Assembly (NCBI RefSeq): GCF_000002515.2
Contig: NC_006038.1
Span: 1,054,001 to 1,118,000, forward strand
DNA length: 64,000 bases
Source: Kluyveromyces lactis
Lineage: Eukaryota; Ascomycota; Saccharomycetes; Saccharomycetales; Saccharomycetaceae
Reading direction: 5' to 3'
Shown here: in pieces, positions 1-7,999 of the stretch
How the letters are laid out: each line of letters opens with the position of its first letter
Numbering within the stretch: the first letter of the stretch is position 1
Notes under the pieces: model-generated
What the model was told of the DNA's origin: nothing
Databases searched by the model: none
What the model saw: only the letters and a program-made list of their open reading frames with translations
Position numbers and translations under genes: made by a program

Positions 1-341
1 GGAGTCCCATCTATTAAACACCATTCGATAAAATTTTCAGGGACCACTGATGTCTCTAGATCTGGAATCGAATAAGATAGCTTATTCAACCTTTTAAATT
101 GAGGTACGGAAAAGGGACCCAAGAATTCATTAGTCGTTGCATCCGGGTTTGAATATATGAATGATGCAGTTGGATTATGGTTTGCAAAATGTGCCTTACC
201 AATCCAAGATCTTTGTTGATTTGGGATACAGATATAAATGTCCCAATCTGTGTGCTTGAGAAGATACTGTACGAATATTCTAATATACGGGGAATATTGA
301 TCACTCAAAGGACCATCATCATTAGTGATCAAAACCTTCAT
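1..341 (-). CDS. PBY1: PBY1 N-terminus (SurE-like domain), cut by window edge
   Basis: Reading leftward from an ATG at 341, the frame stays open to the window edge for 113 codons. The N-terminus contains the SurE nucleotidase signature (MKVLITNDDGP) and then IGKAHFANHNPTASFIYS, which I recognise from yeast Pby1, a protein with an N-terminal SurE-like domain and a C-terminal tubulin-tyrosine-ligase-like domain. Pby1 associates with the decapping machinery at P-bodies. Only the SurE start is inside the window. In S. cerevisiae PBY1 (YBR094W) lies near TIM12 (YBR091C), and the divergent arrangement with TIM12 here fits that. The 280-bp spacer 342-621 must hold both promoters. Confidence 0.9.
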   Translation of the reverse strand, partial: MKVLITNDDGPLSDQYSPYIRIFVQYLLKHTDWDIYICIPNQQRSWIGKAHFANHNPTASFIYSNPDATTNEFLGPFSVPQFKRLNKLSYSIPDLETSVVPENFIEWCLIDGT

Positions 342-621
342 AGCGGGAAACAGGGTAAAGAAGAGAAGGCGACAGTGGTAGTAGTGTAGTTGTTCTTTCT
401 CTTGTACCCTGATCTGCACTTGCCTTTCACCTATATCAGACTCCGCTTAAAGATCAATAAGAACTAAAATTATGCTGAAAAGTTAAACAATCTTCCAATC
501 TTTCAACTCTGATACAAGAAGAGATGATGAAGAAAAAAAAAACACAGAGAGGAAAGAAGACTAGATAGCGGCTGCACGACACCACAGTTAATAAGATACC
601 AGTCTTCAAGCAAATTAAAAA

Positions 622-981
622 ATGTCATTATTCCTAGACCCATACTCGGCACAAACCGTTGATGAAGAAAAGATTGGGATTGCCAAGGTTCAATTCGATG
701 CGATGAACACAACGTTCAATACAATGTTACGGACGTGTCTTGAGAAGTGTATACCGCATGACGAGTACGGTGAATCCGATTTGAACAAGGGAGAAATGTG
801 CTGTATCGATAGATGCGTTGCCAAGATCCATTTGAGCAATAGGCTAATAGGTGGGTTTGCCCAGTCGAGAGGATTCACACCTGAGCGTCATCTACCGTAC
901 GACAGGTTTGTGGACCAGAAGATAACTGCCAAGACAATAACGACTCCTATACCGACTAGTAAAGAGGAGGAGCAACAATGA
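622..981 (+). CDS. TIM12: Tim12, small Tim chaperone of the TIM22 complex
   Basis: A 119-residue small Tim protein of the mitochondrial intermembrane space. It carries the twin CX3C motif, CLEKC near residue 39 and CIDRC near residue 60, whose disulfides fold the helical hairpin. The stretch VQFDAMNTTFN and the block CCIDRCVAKIHLSNRLIGGF match Tim12 rather than Tim10 or Tim9. Tim12 is the peripheral subunit that docks the Tim9-Tim10 chaperone on Tim22 for insertion of carrier proteins into the inner membrane. S. cerevisiae Tim12 is 109 residues; the extra length here is a polar C-terminal tail. It is transcribed toward NHP6. Confidence 0.93.
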   Translation: MSLFLDPYSAQTVDEEKIGIAKVQFDAMNTTFNTMLRTCLEKCIPHDEYGESDLNKGEMCCIDRCVAKIHLSNRLIGGFAQSRGFTPERHLPYDRFVDQKITAKTITTPIPTSKEEEQQ

Positions 982-1110
982 GTTGCTAGGGATGTGAATC
1001 GTGTGTATATAAATGAATAGAGTAGAGTAAGTAAGTAATGAACGAAAGGGTAAACCAACGCCACGTGACCATAAAATAGACATTTTTTTTGGAGAACGAT
1101 GAAAAGTATG

Positions 1111-1156
1111 CACTTATTCGTTACCCGGATGTTAACATCCGGGTAACGAATAAGTG
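1111..1156. promoter_or_regulatory. Perfect 46-bp palindrome with two Reb1-like sites
   Basis: The two 23-base halves are exact reverse complements with no loop; the centre is GTTAAC at 1131-1136. Each half holds the Reb1 consensus: TTACCCGG at 1121-1128 and CCGGGTAA at 1139-1146. CACGTG boxes flank it at 1062-1067 and 1162-1167. Reb1 is a general regulatory factor that clears nucleosomes and can stop Pol II. Binding here is inferred from the motif only. Confidence 0.8.
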
Positions 1157-1328
1157 TATGTCACGTGACTCTATCTTGCAACTGCTGAGTGCGGATTGCG
1201 GATTGCACCACCCTGCTTTACCCACCCCTCCCACTGGTACCGGCGCCCCCTACTAACGCAACTTCCACCTATGGTATTGGCATCGTTCAAGTTGGTACAA
1301 ATCCCTTACCGCTCACCTTAACCACCAC

Positions 1329-1800
1329 TATAAATCTCACAAATAGCTAACAACAAGCCAACCACTATAACTAAAAAAAACAGAAATAGTACCAAGTTTA
1401 CCATAGTATCAATTTCACCACTATAGCGAAAGGCCTGTTTTTTACCCATAACTAAGGCAGAAACCTAGTATTTGGCCTTTGCTGACTAGCAAATCTCAAA
1501 AGGCTAAGGCACCACTAAATCAGCATCACGAAAAAACCAAAAATGGAATAGAATGGTAGGAGAAACGGAAGTTTTTTGCAAGAATTTCCGTTTTCGGAAA
1601 GACGTGCACATACGCATGGGCTCCCTATAAGTGTGCGTACTATGGGCGGGTTTGACTTAGTCAAACCCGCAGCGGCCCGTTGGGCCGCTGCTCTCAGCCA
1701 GACCGACAGCTTCGCAGTTTCGCACCAAAAGCACCAAATCCAGCGTTCTCCAAGTTTCGCTGGCTGTTTTTCTAAACAACCAGCTAAGCAAAACACATTT
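1329..1800 (+). ncRNA. Candidate structured non-coding RNA region (unverified)
   Basis: A TATA box (TATAAA, 1329-1334) precedes a segment with many short inverted repeats. The hairpins I can pair by eye are 1563-1570/1586-1593, or in competition with it 1585-1590/1595-1600 with a TTTT loop; 1611-1616/1634-1639; 1646-1656/1660-1670 (11 bp, TTA loop); 1671-1678/1682-1689 (8 bp, GTT loop); 1695-1701/1760-1766; 1740-1745/1758-1763; and 1759-1769/1774-1784 (10 of 11 pairs). I could not match it to U1, U2, U5, U6, RNase P, RNase MRP, SRP or telomerase RNA landmarks. Strand and ends are guesses based on the TATA box. It could instead be part of a long NHP6 leader. Confidence 0.35.
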
Positions 1801-2187
1801 TGTGTGTGTCAATGTCTATTTTGTATGGCTCACAGTATAAAAGTTTCCCACTATTACAGCAAAAATTATAGCCCACTATGCTTCCTTTCCCATACTATTT
1901 ATTATATTTACACAATTGTCATTATCCATTGTTACATGTTTGGATTCTAGCCTTCCTAGATACTGTTTATTATCTTATGCCCTGCCCAATTTTTTTCTCT
2001 CTATTTTCACTACTCTCTTAGTATATATTATGTTTTCCTTGTATATCTATTTAATAGGGGAAACTTTCTTACTTAGTTACTTTCCCTTAACTTTTTCTCT
2101 ATAAATATTGTATTAGTACTGGCTTATACTATCTTATACAGTGAAAACACCAAACTTTAAAAAAATAAACAAATAATACCAGGCAAT

Positions 2188-2469
2188 ATGGCTGCTCCAA
2201 GAAAGAAGACTCAAAGAAAGAAGAAGGATCCAAATGCTCCAAAGAGGGCTTTGAGTGCTTACATGTTCTTCGCCAACGAAAACAGAGATATTGTTCGTGC
2301 TGAAAACCCTGGTATCACTTTTGGTCAAGTTGGTAGAATCTTGGGTGAGAAATGGAAGGCTTTGAACGAAGATGAAAAGGCTCCATATGAAGCTAAGGCT
2401 GAAGCTGACAAGAAAAGATACGAATCCGAGAAGGAATTGTACATTGCCACCAAGGCTCAGTCGGAATAG
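2188..2469 (+). CDS. NHP6: Nhp6 HMG-box chromatin protein
   Basis: A 93-residue non-histone chromatin protein with one HMG box, the same length as S. cerevisiae Nhp6A. A short basic N-terminal arm rich in Lys/Arg precedes the box, which starts at [15 protein letters not shown] and contains the canonical GEKWKAL helix. Nhp6 bends DNA without sequence preference, helps FACT reorganise nucleosomes and supports Pol III transcription. It is single here, at the site where S. cerevisiae has the duplicates NHP6B (YBR089C-A) and NHP6A (YPR052C) on its two sister blocks. TATAAATA lies 80 bp before the ATG. Codon use looks strongly biased, as expected for an abundant protein. Confidence 0.95.
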   Translation: MAAPRKKTQRKKKDPNAPKRALSAYMFFANENRDIVRAENPGITFGQVGRILGEKWKALNEDEKAPYEAKAEADKKRYESEKELYIATKAQSE

Positions 2470-2993
2470 ATGGGGAGATGATATGGCGCGGAGGTGGAGT
2501 TAAGAAGTGCGATAGAACGAAAAGTGAGAAAAGGGTCTTTCAGACCCTTTTCTTTTCTCACTCACTTTGTTCTTTGATATTTTTGTAAACCTTGCCCTGT
2601 TTGAATCTTCTCACCGACACATGTGTCTTTATAAATGTATAACTGTTTATCTTATCTATCTTGGGATATATTTTGTAATATTAATTGGCTAAAGTGATGA
2701 TGTATGTTTGATTGTTGGCAGGTAGGTGGCTCTTTGCGAGCCCGAGTTGAGGACATGGTATTAATAGTCACGTGATAGATTACCCGGATATATTTCCAGC
2801 CAAACGCGTGGTTTAGGAAAGGAAGTAAAAAAAAAAAAAAAAGAACGCGTCTCACTTTTTTTTACCCAGAACAATTTTCAATGTTATATAACTATATCTT
2901 TACTCCTTCAAGGCCGTGAAACTACTGCTCCTCTCGATAGTCCAAGAGTATTCACTTCTCACCTCTGACATCAAACAGACCTACCTATTATCA
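2470..2993. promoter_or_regulatory. NHP6 3' region and POL30 cell-cycle promoter
   Basis: The left part carries the NHP6 3' hairpin. The right part is a compact promoter for POL30: TCACGTGA at 2768-2775, a Reb1-like TTACCCGG at 2780-2787, an MCB (ACGCGT) at 2804-2809, an A16 tract at 2827-2842, and a second MCB at 2845-2850, about 145 bp before the ATG. MCB elements bind MBF (Mbp1-Swi6) and drive late-G1 transcription, the known pattern for PCNA genes. Confidence 0.75.
2528..2554 (+). other. Stable hairpin in the NHP6 3' untranslated region
   Basis: AGAAAAGGGTCT (2528-2539) pairs perfectly with AGACCCTTTTCT (2543-2554) around a TTC loop, giving a 12-bp stem 59 bases after the NHP6 stop codon. 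A pyrimidine-rich run follows. Yeast Pol II does not use hairpin terminators of the bacterial kind, so a role in 3' processing or mRNA stability would be inference. Confidence 0.6.
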
Positions 2994-3770
2994 ATGCTAG
3001 AAGCTAAATTCACAGAAGCTGGGTTATTCAAAAGAATTATCGATTCCTTTAGAGACTGTGTCCAATTGATTAACTTCAATTGTTCAGAAAAGGGTATCGC
3101 TGCACAAGCCGTCGATGACTCTCGTGTCCTCCTTGTCTCTCTTTCCATCAATGTAGAAGCATTTGAAGAGTTTAGAGCGGACAGAAATGTCGTGCTAGGT
3201 TGCGATTTGACGAACTTGAGTAAGATTCTTCGTTGTGGTAACAATTCGGACAATCTAACGCTTATCGCTGAAGATTCTCCAGATTCTATTCTAATCTTAT
3301 TCGAAGATACAAAAAGAGACCGTGTCAGTGAATACTCTTTAAAATTGATGGAAATCGAAACAGATTTCTTGGAGATCTCTGATATGAAATATGAATCCTA
3401 TATTACAATGCCATCTGCTGATTTCGCGAAGACCGTACGTGACTTAAGTCAATTGAGTGATTCTATTAACATCTTAGTCACTAAGGATACCATCAAATTC
3501 GCCGCAGAAGGTGATATCGGAAGTGGGTCCATTGTTGTGAAACCTTTCACCGATTTGGATCATCCTGAAAGTTCAATTAAAGTTACCATAGAAAAACCAG
3601 TAGATTTAAGGTTCGGTGCTAAATATTTAAACGACATCATTAAGGGGTCCTCTCTATCAGATACAATCACTATAAAATTATCGGAAGAAGCGCCAGCCCT
3701 TTTCCAATTCGATATCTCAAGCGGTAATTTGCAATTCTATTTGGCTCCAAAGTTCGATGAAGAGGAATGA
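2994..3770 (+). CDS. POL30: PCNA sliding clamp
   Basis: Encodes 258 residues, the standard PCNA length, beginning MLEAKFTEAGLFKRIIDS. The frame is open further upstream from a GTG at 2916, but the ATG at 2994 matches the family start. Two PCNA folds are joined by the interdomain connector; LFEDTKRDR, AKTVRDLSQLSDSINI and the C-terminal LAPKFDEEE are family landmarks. The trimer encircles DNA as processivity factor for polymerases delta and epsilon and as a platform for repair proteins. The clamp-loader subunit gene RFC5 lies 9 kb downstream. In S. cerevisiae the two are direct neighbours; here the MAK3-to-MRPL16 genes lie between them, as expected for the unduplicated order. Confidence 0.97.
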   Translation: MLEAKFTEAGLFKRIIDSFRDCVQLINFNCSEKGIAAQAVDDSRVLLVSLSINVEAFEEFRADRNVVLGCDLTNLSKILRCGNNSDNLTLIAEDSPDSILILFEDTKRDRVSEYSLKLMEIETDFLEISDMKYESYITMPSADFAKTVRDLSQLSDSINILVTKDTIKFAAEGDIGSGSIVVKPFTDLDHPESSIKVTIEKPVDLRFGAKYLNDIIKGSSLSDTITIKLSEEAPALFQFDISSGNLQFYLAPKFDEEE

Positions 3771-3856
3771 AATCTCTTTTCGCAATGCTATATATATATA
3801 TATATTGTGTGTGTATTAAAATGACAATTACTGATATAAAATCAATTCAATTTACT

Positions 3857-4393
3857 TTAGAGTATGGTGTCGGTAGGAAAGGAATCCATCCCCAGGAATG
3901 TGCTTCTCACACAACTTTTCTCTGTAATCGGTAAAATGAGTTTAAACGCATCTCCCTGGTTCAAATAATACCGGAATAATCTCTTCATTCTGATGAAGCC
4001 CATATTCTCGTATAAATGCAAAGCAGCTGCATTGCTGCATTCAGTCTCCAACATAATCTCGTCACATTTTTCATCAATCATAGTATCTATAGCTAAGGTA
4101 ATTAGTTTTTTCGCTATCCCACGGCCTCTATATTGTTTCTCCACTGCTAACATGCCAATGTATCCTCTTAACCGCACTCCATTATGAGTATCGCTCTTGC
4201 ATACTATACATCCTATGGGCTTACCCGATCCTTCTGCCCATGCCAAATACGTTAGGTTCGGCCATTGGTTTAGGAAAAATCTGTACACGTATATCGAATA
4301 TGGCTCACTGAGATCCTCATCGATCAATTTCTTGATGGTGGAAAACTCCATGTCATTACTGATATCGAATCGTGTGTACCTTATTTCGACCAT
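3857..4393 (-). CDS. MAK3: NatC catalytic subunit Mak3 (Naa30)
   Basis: A 178-residue GNAT acetyltransferase, close to S. cerevisiae Mak3 (176 residues). The acetyl-CoA loop is EKQYRGRGIAKKLI; downstream CNAAALHLYENMGF is the typical GNAT beta6-alpha4 region. Mak3 with Mak10 and Mak31 forms NatC, which acetylates N-termini beginning Met followed by a hydrophobic residue. In S. cerevisiae it is needed to acetylate the L-A virus coat protein, hence its name. It is convergent with POL30, 86 bp apart, and divergent from ATG11. Synteny YPR051W-YPR049C is preserved. Confidence 0.93.
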   Translation of the reverse strand: MVEIRYTRFDISNDMEFSTIKKLIDEDLSEPYSIYVYRFFLNQWPNLTYLAWAEGSGKPIGCIVCKSDTHNGVRLRGYIGMLAVEKQYRGRGIAKKLITLAIDTMIDEKCDEIMLETECSNAAALHLYENMGFIRMKRLFRYYLNQGDAFKLILPITEKSCVRSTFLGMDSFPTDTIL

Positions 4394-4857
4394 CCTTTGC
4401 TTAGTTTATCTGCAGTATACTTTCTTATTAATTTTTAATTAGTTATATCAATGAGAGTAGATGCTGCCGAAGCTAGCGAATATAAAAAGCTTTACTTAAA
4501 ACTGTTTATCTCATCATCTGGAGGTTTAAAACCAAATTTTTATAATAAAAGCATATCAGTCACGTGCTCTTGCTTCACCAAACTGATTCGAAAAAAGATT
4601 ATATGGACCCCCCGGTAAGTTTTATAGGTGAGAAAACCTGTTACATAGTTTTTCAGTCCCCTGACGTTTATCGGCTCTTATTCCACTTGTTGCTTACGGC
4701 TTTAGTACTCCAGATTAGATATATCTCAGCATTTAAAGAATACTCATGATATAGAATCCTGTGAGCTAACACCCCCCATTTCATCATCATTAAATCGACA
4801 TTGTCCCTTTATTTCTTTCCAAAGTCTTAAGGTTACAATCTGATAATTTTATTAATA
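4394..4857. other. MAK3-ATG11 divergent promoter region
   Basis: This 464-bp spacer lies between two divergent starts. CACGTG at 4561-4566 is the only clear factor motif I see. A 61-codon frame at 4564-4749 shows no family resemblance. Confidence 0.6.
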
Positions 4858-7800
4858 ATGCCGCCATGCAAGTTGATATGTGCTACATCAGGAGTTTCAC
4901 ACCAATTATCTAATGTTTATTTCCCTAGTTTCTTAGATTTGAAACAGTTTGCAAGTGATACTTTCCAGATACCGCTCGATGACATACTTCTATTGTTACC
5001 TTATGGAATGATATTGAAGAAAGCAGGATGGGATTCCAGAAAGCTGCAACAAGAAGGATTGGAAGAAATATACGTATTTGACCGTGGAATATTCAATGAG
5101 GAGATCGAGTTTTCCCCAAAGCCAAGGTTCCAACTTTTCAAACCTTTGCCATCGCCGATAAGCGATTCGTTACAGTTGGATAAAAATGTCATTCTACGGA
5201 ATTTAGGGTGGTTGAAGGCTTTGCAATCAGACGTTGAATTTTTCCAGGACGTTATAAAAGAAACTTATCAAGACGTTCAACGGTTATTAGAGTGTGGTAC
5301 TGTTATGCTTGAGTATTTGAAAAACTACTGCTATGAAGTGGAGGTGCTGTATAATGGCAACGTTGATTTTCTTAACAAGCTTCACGAAGATGGTGCCTCA
5401 AATCAATGGCATTCCTTTTATGATAATATTCTCGGCAATATTAAAGTTTCTAATCAGTTATTATCATCATTTTTCAATTATAGCGAGCTAACAGAGATCG
5501 AGGATTCCATTCACCGTCTGGATCGTGAACTAAATGCGAAGTTAAAGGAGTTAAAGAAAAGTATTGATGAATGCTACCAGCAGAGAACACAGTTAATCTC
5601 AGATTTAGATGATGTGAAAAAAAATTCAGTTGTCAGTTCTGATGATATGGACAACCAAATGGTTGAACGATTTAAAGAAATGGCTACAGAGATTGAGCTT
5701 GTATCAAATCAATATAAAGAAGAGGCTTCTAAAGATGCTTCAAAAGAGAAGTTTGAAACATTCAAAAGTGTACATGTCCCCAAATTACAAACAATTTCGC
5801 AAGCAATGTTCAATAAAGCTTCCACGAATTTAGATACAAAAGCTACTGTCCAGCAGAAGTTGCAACAGTTGTACCTTTCCGTTGCAAAATCGCAGATGAG
5901 CGTAATAATGGTGAAGTCGGTGTTAACTAAAGACGTTAAGACCAATATGAAGTTTTTGAAGAATGAAGAACTGAAATTATCTCAAGTATTGGATTTGCCT
6001 ATGTGTTATGGATTGTATTTGATTGAGTTATACAGAGAGCAGCTCTGGACAGACCGTTACTCTCAACTTCGACAACAACATGAATCTTCATTGCAGCATC
6101 TTTTGGATGACGAAGTACGACAAAGAAACTCTTGGTACAAAGATTTCCAATGGATAACTCGATTTCTAGATGTTGATAGTTTGCTACCATCATCAGTATA
6201 CATTCCGTCCATAAGTGATCATAAACAGGTGACATTGTCTCAGATTAAAGATTATATTAATCAACTTGCTTCATTGAACTTAGGTGAACCTACAATTAAT
6301 TTACTTAAGTCAAAAGTCTCGCAGGCGGAGCTGACAGGCTTGCATTTACCTACAGATTACGCGCTCTCGAAGGACTCGGAGCTTATCATTGAAGGATACA
6401 AGGCTCGTATCAAAAAGCTAGAACATTTATTACTTGATGCACAGTTCCATCAGTACGACTCATGGCCAGCTGGCATTCTGAATAAGGAAACTGCAATGGT
6501 CCAAATGTTCCGCAATAGTACCGTGAGCACAAAGTTACAGCAAAGTTCAACATTCGATCTCCCAAGTTCCAAACAACAACACGAATCAAATAAAACCTTC
6601 GAGGAATTTCAAAACCTGCAAAAGGATATAAGCAAATACTCTGAATTAACCAAGACCCTTGAAACTGAACTTTCAACACTTAAAAGTCAACTTTCCCATA
6701 TGGAGGTCGAGAAAAATGCTTACAGAGAATCCATGACAAATTTAAACAAAGAATTATCAACGTTGTTGATTGAACGCGAAAACTTCTATTCTGAAATGAA
6801 TTCTCGTTCGGAGAATTTCAAGAAGCATTTAGGATCCCTCTTTGAGCAAAATGAGGAACTTGTAAGGGAATCTGAAGAATCCCGACGGAAATCCGAGGAT
6901 TTAAACAAAATGAAAGAAGATCTTCTTGTCAATATGGCAACCCAAGAAGTTCAAGCAGAACAGGAACGGGCTTCCTTGCAAGAAGAAGTTGAAAGTCTTA
7001 AAAAAGATCTTAACCAATTGCAAATATCAAAAAGCAAAACAATTGATGCAGAGTTTATCAACTTTAATAAGCAATTGGAAAAAACTTTATATGATGTTTT
7101 CCAAGGTAGTATTTTCATTTTGGCGAGTATCGGGTTGTTACTTTCCAAAGATCAAGATGGAAACTTTCAAATTGTTCGCGTCAAAGGTTTAAGAAAAGAT
7201 CTGGATTCAAGTTTGGCTGATATGAATAGTTCCATGGCAAAAAGTGTAATTGCACAAGAAATAAAGAGTACTTTCGAATCTATAAAGGATCAGATTGACT
7301 ACAAACCTCATGAAAATTTCATTACCTACATAGAAAAACTATTTGGTAACCAATTGTTCGAAACGTCAGTGATCCGCAGGTTCAATGATATCGAAAGTTT
7401 GGCGAAAAAGCTTAGGAAAGAGAACAAGAATAAAAAACTCCTTTTGCAGAAAAGTGCTAGAGACAAAATTACAATATATAACTTCCAACCGGGAGATCTT
7501 GCTCTTTTTTTACCAATCAACGATCAGGAATTGCTATTAAATTCTTCAATATCGTCGCTAAATTCTTCATTTTCATCCATTGATTTAAACTCATCTACAC
7601 AGTCTGTTATGCAACGTCCAAATGTTGTCAAGTCTGATATTGCAGCTAGCATTCTTAACGGAAGCTCTGCTTCTATCACAGAAAATATTCCATTAAGTAA
7701 AGCGAACAGGAATCCTGCACTCAACGCTAATGGCAGACCGGATACATTCAATGTTAACACCCAAGATTCGGCCAAGAAGCATGTTGTATGGGCAATTTTC

Positions 7801-7998
7801 ACTGCGACAAATACTGATATCAAATACGTTCTTAGAAACTCAACGTCTAATTACGAATTATTGAAAGATAGGGAATGGGCAATGGGTAGAATCTCGGCCT
7901 TGGAAAAGCATGTGGTTGGAGATGATTCAAAGAACCCCTTTAAGTTTCCAAGAAATACCGTGTGGTATGAAGTTGACGCTTTTTTCAATCTTGACTGA
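4858..7998 (+). CDS. ATG11: Atg11 selective-autophagy scaffold
   Basis: A 1046-residue protein, a little shorter than S. cerevisiae Atg11 (1178). The N-terminal third resembles the Atg17/FIP200-like helical scaffold. Residues about 580-770 form a long heptad-rich coiled coil, and the C-terminal claw region carries NFQPGDLALFLPI near residue 875, the family hallmark that reads receptor peptides. Atg11 links cargo receptors (Atg19, Atg32, Atg36) to Atg1 and the phagophore assembly site at the vacuole. The last codons meet TAH18 head-on with one base between the stop codons. Synteny is YPR049C next to YPR048W. Confidence 0.93.
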   Translation: MPPCKLICATSGVSHQLSNVYFPSFLDLKQFASDTFQIPLDDILLLLPYGMILKKAGWDSRKLQQEGLEEIYVFDRGIFNEEIEFSPKPRFQLFKPLPSPISDSLQLDKNVILRNLGWLKALQSDVEFFQDVIKETYQDVQRLLECGTVMLEYLKNYCYEVEVLYNGNVDFLNKLHEDGASNQWHSFYDNILGNIKVSNQLLSSFFNYSELTEIEDSIHRLDRELNAKLKELKKSIDECYQQRTQLISDLDDVKKNSVVSSDDMDNQMVERFKEMATEIELVSNQYKEEASKDASKEKFETFKSVHVPKLQTISQAMFNKASTNLDTKATVQQKLQQLYLSVAKSQMSVIMVKSVLTKDVKTNMKFLKNEELKLSQVLDLPMCYGLYLIELYREQLWTDRYSQLRQQHESSLQHLLDDEVRQRNSWYKDFQWITRFLDVDSLLPSSVYIPSISDHKQVTLSQIKDYINQLASLNLGEPTINLLKSKVSQAELTGLHLPTDYALSKDSELIIEGYKARIKKLEHLLLDAQFHQYDSWPAGILNKETAMVQMFRNSTVSTKLQQSSTFDLPSSKQQHESNKTFEEFQNLQKDISKYSELTKTLETELSTLKSQLSHMEVEKNAYRESMTNLNKELSTLLIERENFYSEMNSRSENFKKHLGSLFEQNEELVRESEESRRKSEDLNKMKEDLLVNMATQEVQAEQERASLQEEVESLKKDLNQLQISKSKTIDAEFINFNKQLEKTLYDVFQGSIFILASIGLLLSKDQDGNFQIVRVKGLRKDLDSSLADMNSSMAKSVIAQEIKSTFESIKDQIDYKPHENFITYIEKLFGNQLFETSVIRRFNDIESLAKKLRKENKNKKLLLQKSARDKITIYNFQPGDLALFLPINDQELLLNSSISSLNSSFSSIDLNSSTQSVMQRPNVVKSDIAASILNGSSASITENIPLSKANRNPALNANGRPDTFNVNTQDSAKKHVVWAIFTATNTDIKYVLRNSTSNYELLKDREWAMGRISALEKHVVGDDSKNPFKFPRNTVWYEVDAFFNLD

Positions 7999-7999
7999 A

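Larger units (their letters stand above)
982..2187. other. Long TIM12-NHP6 intergenic region
   Basis: This 1.2-kb gap is the longest in the window and contains no convincing protein gene. From left to right it holds the TIM12 3' region, CACGTG at 1062-1067, a perfect palindrome at 1111-1156, a second CACGTG at 1162-1167, a C-rich stretch near 1200-1260, a TATA box at 1329-1334, a dense set of hairpins at 1561-1785, a TATAAAAG at 1836-1843, and an AT-rich stretch with TATAAATA at 2100-2107 that is well placed to drive NHP6. The frame 1576-1950 runs through the hairpins and looks accidental. Confidence 0.8.

Noticed and set aside
1156-1291. Possible intron: GTATGT at 1156-1161, TACTAAC at 1251-1257, AAG at 1289-1291
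   Set aside because: The 5' site overlaps the palindrome in what looks like promoter DNA, the 3' site is AAG and not a pyrimidine-AG, and no coding exon flanks it. An NHP6 5'-leader intron cannot be excluded without RNA data.
1576-1950. 124-codon plus-strand frame upstream of NHP6
   Set aside because: It passes through the hairpin cluster, has irregular composition and resembles no family; it looks accidental.
2768-2775. TCACGTGA as a centromere CDEI element
   Set aside because: CACGTG occurs in about ten spacers here, none next to a long AT-only CDEII and a CDEIII-type TTCCGAA core; synteny also places no centromere here.
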